A stretch of 64,000 bases of DNA from Dokdonella sp. Lineage in GTDB: Bacteria; Pseudomonadota; Gammaproteobacteria; Xanthomonadales; Rhodanobacteraceae. The translations under genes and the position numbers were made by a program. How positions within the stretch are numbered: position 1 is the stretch's first letter; the number at the start of each line of letters is the position of its first letter. The stretch lies in the NCBI GenBank assembly GCA_019634795.1, contig JAHCAR010000007.1, positions 108,273 through 172,272 on the forward strand. Reading direction: 5' to 3'. Below the pieces are notes generated by a model. That model did no database searches. It had not been told where the DNA came from and saw only the letters and a program-made list of their open reading frames with translations. Positions 61,150 to 64,000 of the stretch are shown piece by piece.

Positions 61150-62514
61150 ATGTCCGACTCCCCTGCCCCCTTTGCATCCCTGCTGGCCGCGCGCGATCTC
61201 GCCGTGGTCTGGCATCCGTGCACGCAGATGCACGATCACGAAACGCTGCCGATGCTGGCCATCGAGCGCGCCGAAGGCGCCTGGCTGTATGCCACGGATG
61301 GCCGCCGCTACCTCGATGCGGTCAGCTCATGGTGGACCAACGTGTTCGGCCATCGCCATCCACGCATCGTCGCCGGACTCAAGGACCAGCTCGATCGTCT
61401 CGACCACATCATGCTCGCCGGCATGACCCATGAACCGGCCGTAGCCCTGGCCGAAAAGCTGGTCCGGCGCGCGCCGACCGGACTGACCCGGGTGTTCTAT
61501 GCGGACAATGGCTCGAGCGCCATCGAAGTCGCATTGAAGATGAGCTTCCACTACTGGCGGAACCAGGGACGGCCAGAGCGCAACCGCTTCATCGCCCTGC
61601 GCGGCGGCTACCACGGCGAGACCCTCGGCGCGCTGTCGGTCACCGACGTGCCGCTGTACCGCGTGACCTATGCGCCGCTGCTGTTCGAGCCGATTCTCGC
61701 GCCATCGCCGGATGCCTACCTGCGCGCGACCGGCAGCACGCCGCAGCAGCATGCGGCAAGCTGCCTCGCCGACATGCGGCGCCTGCTCGAGGAATCGGCC
61801 GCGCGGGTCTGCGCCGTCGTGCTCGAGCCGCTGGTCCAGTGCGCGGGCGGCATGCGCATGCACCATCCGGACTACATCTCGGGCCTGCGCAGGCTTTGCG
61901 ATAAGTTCGAGGTGCACCTCATCGCTGACGAAATCGCCGTTGGGTTCGGCCGCACGGGCACCCTGTTCGCCTGCGAACAGGCCGCGGTCTCACCCGATTT
62001 CCTGTGCCTGTCGAAAGGCCTGACCGGCGGCACCCTGCCGCTCTCCGCCGTGCTCACGACCGAAGCGGTGCATGCGGCGTTCTACGCGGAGTACAGCACC
62101 GGCAGGGCCTTCCTGCATTCACACAGCTATACCGGCAACGCATTGGCCTGCCGGGCCGCGCTCGAAACGCTGGCGATCTTCGACTCCGAGCCCGTCCTCG
62201 AGCGTAACCGTGTGCTGGCGGACCGCCTATGCGCGCGACTGCGCGCCCTCGAGAGGCATCCCCATGTTGCCGACATCCGTCAGACCGGCATGATCGCGGC
62301 GATCGAACTGGTGCGCGACCGCGAAAGCCGCGACCCGTTCCCGGCCGACGAACGCCGCGGCCTGCGCGTCTACCTGCACGGCCTCTCGCGCGGCGTGATC
62401 CTGCGTCCGCTCGGCAACGTCGTCTATTTCATGCCGCCGTATTGCGTGACGGCGGAGGAAATCGACCTGATGGTCGATGTCGCGATCGAAGGCATCGAGC
62501 GCGCCGTGGCCTGA
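61150..62514 (+). CDS. bioA: adenosylmethionine-8-amino-7-oxononanoate aminotransferase BioA
   Basis: PLP enzyme of biotin synthesis converting KAPA to DAPA with SAM as amino donor, 454 residues. It has the opening WHPCTQMHDHETLPML, the cofactor region FYADNGSSAIEVALKM, the DEIAVGFGRTG Asp and the catalytic Lys in LCLSKGLTGG. The ATG at 61150 is used; no good Shine-Dalgarno stands before it. It runs divergently from the pseudopilin operon, and rsmE follows after 20 nt. Confidence 0.95.
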   Translation: MSDSPAPFASLLAARDLAVVWHPCTQMHDHETLPMLAIERAEGAWLYATDGRRYLDAVSSWWTNVFGHRHPRIVAGLKDQLDRLDHIMLAGMTHEPAVALAEKLVRRAPTGLTRVFYADNGSSAIEVALKMSFHYWRNQGRPERNRFIALRGGYHGETLGALSVTDVPLYRVTYAPLLFEPILAPSPDAYLRATGSTPQQHAASCLADMRRLLEESAARVCAVVLEPLVQCAGGMRMHHPDYISGLRRLCDKFEVHLIADEIAVGFGRTGTLFACEQAAVSPDFLCLSKGLTGGTLPLSAVLTTEAVHAAFYAEYSTGRAFLHSHSYTGNALACRAALETLAIFDSEPVLERNRVLADRLCARLRALERHPHVADIRQTGMIAAIELVRDRESRDPFPADERRGLRVYLHGLSRGVILRPLGNVVYFMPPYCVTAEEIDLMVDVAIEGIERAVA

Positions 62515-62534
62515 ACACGCGCTAGAATCGCTGC

Positions 62535-63299
62535 ATGCGCATTCCACGTATCTGCGTTTTCGAGGCACTGTCGAACGGCGCCGAAATCCTGCTTCCCGCC
62601 CAGGCCGGCGAGCACCTGGCCCGGGTCCTGCGCCTCGAACGCGGCCATCCGATCGTCCTGTTCAACGGCAACGGTCGCGACTACCGGGCGGAAATAAGCC
62701 AGCTCGCCAAGCGCGCGGTCAGCGCCCGCGTCCTTGACGACGGCGAGGCCGTCAGTCGAGAGAGTCCGCTGCGGCTGACGCTCGCGCAAGGCGTTGCGCG
62801 CGGTGAAAAGATGGACCTGATCCTGCAGAAGGCGACCGAACTCGGCGTCGCGCGCATCGTGCCGGTCGCGATGGAGCGCAGTGTCGTGCGATTCGCGGGC
62901 GACGAGCGCGCGGATCGCAGGCTCGCGCATTGGCAGGCCGTTGCCGCCGCGGCCTGCGAGCAATGCGGCCGCAACCGCCTGCCCGCGATCGATGCGCCGA
63001 TGGATCTCCTGGCGGCGCTGGCGATTGCCGAGGCGAGCGCCGACCTGCGCCTGCTGCTCTCGCCGCAGGGCGAGGATTCACTCGCGACGGCCGCGCCGTC
63101 GGCCGGCGTCGCGCTGCTGGTCGGCCCGGAAGGCGGCTTCGAGGAACGCGAGGTCGACGCAGCACTGCGCCACGGATTCCGGGCGGTGCGCTTCGGCCCG
63201 CGGGTGCTGCGCACCGAAACCGCGGCCGTGGCCGCGATCACCGCACTGCAGGTGCTCGCGGGCGATCTTCGGGGCGTCGCTACGGCCGATAGCGGCTGA
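62535..63299 (+). CDS. rsmE: 16S rRNA (uracil1498-N3) methyltransferase RsmE
   Basis: SPOUT-family methyltransferase of 16S rRNA U1498, 254 residues. An N-terminal PUA-like domain (LLPAQAGEHLARVLRLERG) and the knot domain with LQKATELGVARIVPV, LVGPEGGFEEREV and FGPRVLRTETAAVAAITAL, the SAM site. Order bioA-rsmE is found in relatives. Its last 20 nt overlap the convergent P460 gene. Confidence 0.96.
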   Translation: MRIPRICVFEALSNGAEILLPAQAGEHLARVLRLERGHPIVLFNGNGRDYRAEISQLAKRAVSARVLDDGEAVSRESPLRLTLAQGVARGEKMDLILQKATELGVARIVPVAMERSVVRFAGDERADRRLAHWQAVAAAACEQCGRNRLPAIDAPMDLLAALAIAEASADLRLLLSPQGEDSLATAAPSAGVALLVGPEGGFEEREVDAALRHGFRAVRFGPRVLRTETAAVAAITALQVLAGDLRGVATADSG

Positions 63300-63771
63300 A
63301 GACGTACTCGTGGTCCTTCTGCGGCGCGTGGCAGCTGAAGCAGGCACTCGCCGCCTTGGCACCGACGGCGCGCTCGGTGGTGCTGTCGCCGGCGAAGCCC
63401 TCGAAGCCCCAGCCGCCGGTCTCTGCGTATTTCTTCGCATCCCGGTGCATCACGCCGACGACCTTGCGCTTGCCTTCCGTGACCGCATGGTCGGCGGACA
63501 CGGCCTCCAGCAGGTCGAACACGATCACGGCGCCGTCCTGAAAGTGCCCGCTCGCGTAGCCCTCCATCGCCTTTTCGTTCGCATAGAGATGGTGGATGCC
63601 GCCGAACGCGGCGTAGAGCGCGTGGCCGGGCTCGATCACCATGCTCTTAACGTGCTGCCACGCGCGATAACCCGCCGGATAGGGAACCGCGGCATCGCCG
63701 GCACTCACTGCCACGCCGGTGACGATCGCGGCGACGAGTGCGGCACCCGCCGCGAGGTGACGTGCGTTCAT
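63280..63771 (-). CDS. cytochrome P460 family c-type heme protein
   Basis: Periplasmic heme protein, 163 residues, with a signal peptide (ARHLAAGAALVAAIVTGVAVSA) and a C-terminal heme site CFSCH near the end (ASACFSCHAPQ). The body has PAGYRAWQHVKSMV, MHRDAKKYAETGGWGFEGF, matching the P460 or cytochrome c'-beta family. Members oxidise hydroxylamine or bind nitric oxide; which applies here depends on a cross-linked Lys that cannot be identified by reading. The start ATG at 63771 is next to a divergent HxlR regulator. Confidence 0.85.
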   Translation of the reverse strand: MNARHLAAGAALVAAIVTGVAVSAGDAAVPYPAGYRAWQHVKSMVIEPGHALYAAFGGIHHLYANEKAMEGYASGHFQDGAVIVFDLLEAVSADHAVTEGKRKVVGVMHRDAKKYAETGGWGFEGFAGDSTTERAVGAKAASACFSCHAPQKDHEYVFSRYRP

Positions 63772-63817
63772 CGAGGGTCTCCCTGGTGCTGGCCATGTCG
63801 GCCTGGTGCGTGACAAT

Positions 63818-63865
63818 CTAGGCACGATCGCGCGGGCGCAGAAGTCTGCACCCCGCGGTGCCTAG
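63818..63865. promoter_or_regulatory. inverted repeat between P460 and HxlR genes
   Basis: CTAGGCAC (63818-63825) and GTGCCTAG (63858-63865) are perfect inverted repeats across 32 nt, in the 115-nt divergent gap. It may be the operator of the HxlR-type regulator, controlling both genes, but the wide spacing is unusual for that family. Confidence 0.5.
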
Positions 63866-63886
63866 CTCACCTTTCGGTGCAAATTG

Positions 63887-64000
63887 ATGGCTACGCTCGG
63901 GAAAAGAAAATCCGCGACTGCCCCGCCGCCGGTGGCGCGCATGGTGGAGGACATCGTCGGCTGCAAGTGGTCGCTGATCGTGCTCGACCTCGTGGCGCGC
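63887..64000 (+). CDS. HxlR-type transcriptional regulator (5' part)
   Basis: The first 38 codons of a winged-helix regulator. The sequence VGCKWSLIVLDLVAR matches the HxlR helix opening (typically GGKWTLLIL). This family often senses aldehydes, oxidants or electrophiles through cysteines; Cys in GCKW is at the position common in such members. It is divergent from the P460 gene and may control it. The rest lies beyond the window. Confidence 0.75.
   Translation, partial: MATLGKRKSATAPPPVARMVEDIVGCKWSLIVLDLVAR

Overview
The window looks like a high-GC gammaproteobacterial chromosome of the order Lysobacterales (Xanthomonadales). Three features point there. A type II secretion operon is in the xps order E-F-G-H-I-J-K-L-M-N-D with a lipoprotein secretin. 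The division and cell wall (dcw) cluster lacks murD. There is an IPTL-CTERM protein of the exosortase H type. The exact genus cannot be fixed from sequence alone. Gene density is very high: most neighbouring starts and stops overlap as ATGA, GTGA or TGATG, so long translationally coupled operons dominate.

Layout. 1-19.7 kb, minus strand: xerD, three tandem DsbC-like isomerases, purL, a small membrane protein resembling exosortase H-associated proteins, the complete xps-type T2SS operon (gspE to gspD), and a coupled lipoprotein cut by the window edge. 19.8-24.1 kb: an RDD protein, lptG/lptF, then pepA on the plus strand. 24.1-31.6 kb, plus strand: a membrane protein, holC, valS, ettA, pyrF and coaE. 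31.7-39.5 kb, mainly minus strand: an IPTL-CTERM surface protein with duplicated P-domains and DUF11 repeats, a Nudix-ThiE fusion, secA and an M23 peptidase, with dciA divergent. 40.0-56.8 kb, minus strand: lpxC and the dcw cluster from mraZ to ftsZ, with a clear promoter and MraZ operator in front. 57.0-61.1 kb, minus strand: a second set of T2SS pseudopilins (G-H-I-J-K only) ending in a methyltransferase. 61.1-64 kb: bioA, rsmE, a cytochrome P460-like protein and the start of an HxlR-type regulator.

How the genes work together: SecA and the DsbC proteins would export and fold periplasmic proteins, and the xps T2SS would move folded exoproteins across the outer membrane. The dcw products build and divide the wall, LptFG and LpxC serve lipopolysaccharide, and the IPTL-CTERM protein is a likely exosortase H substrate.

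The most unusual signal is a family of 7-nt tandem repeats (GGGAATG / GGGATTC) that occurs at eight loci. Five copies form inverted pairs able to fold into long stem-loops. In all five the purine-rich arm is 5' and the pyrimidine-rich arm 3' in the sense of the downstream gene, and in four of them that arm abuts or enters the 5' end of a gene (gspF, gspH, valS, pyrF). Three copies appear to be translated: in the leaders of GspH and the second GspG, and inside PurL. No tRNA, rRNA, CRISPR array, IS element or prophage was seen.
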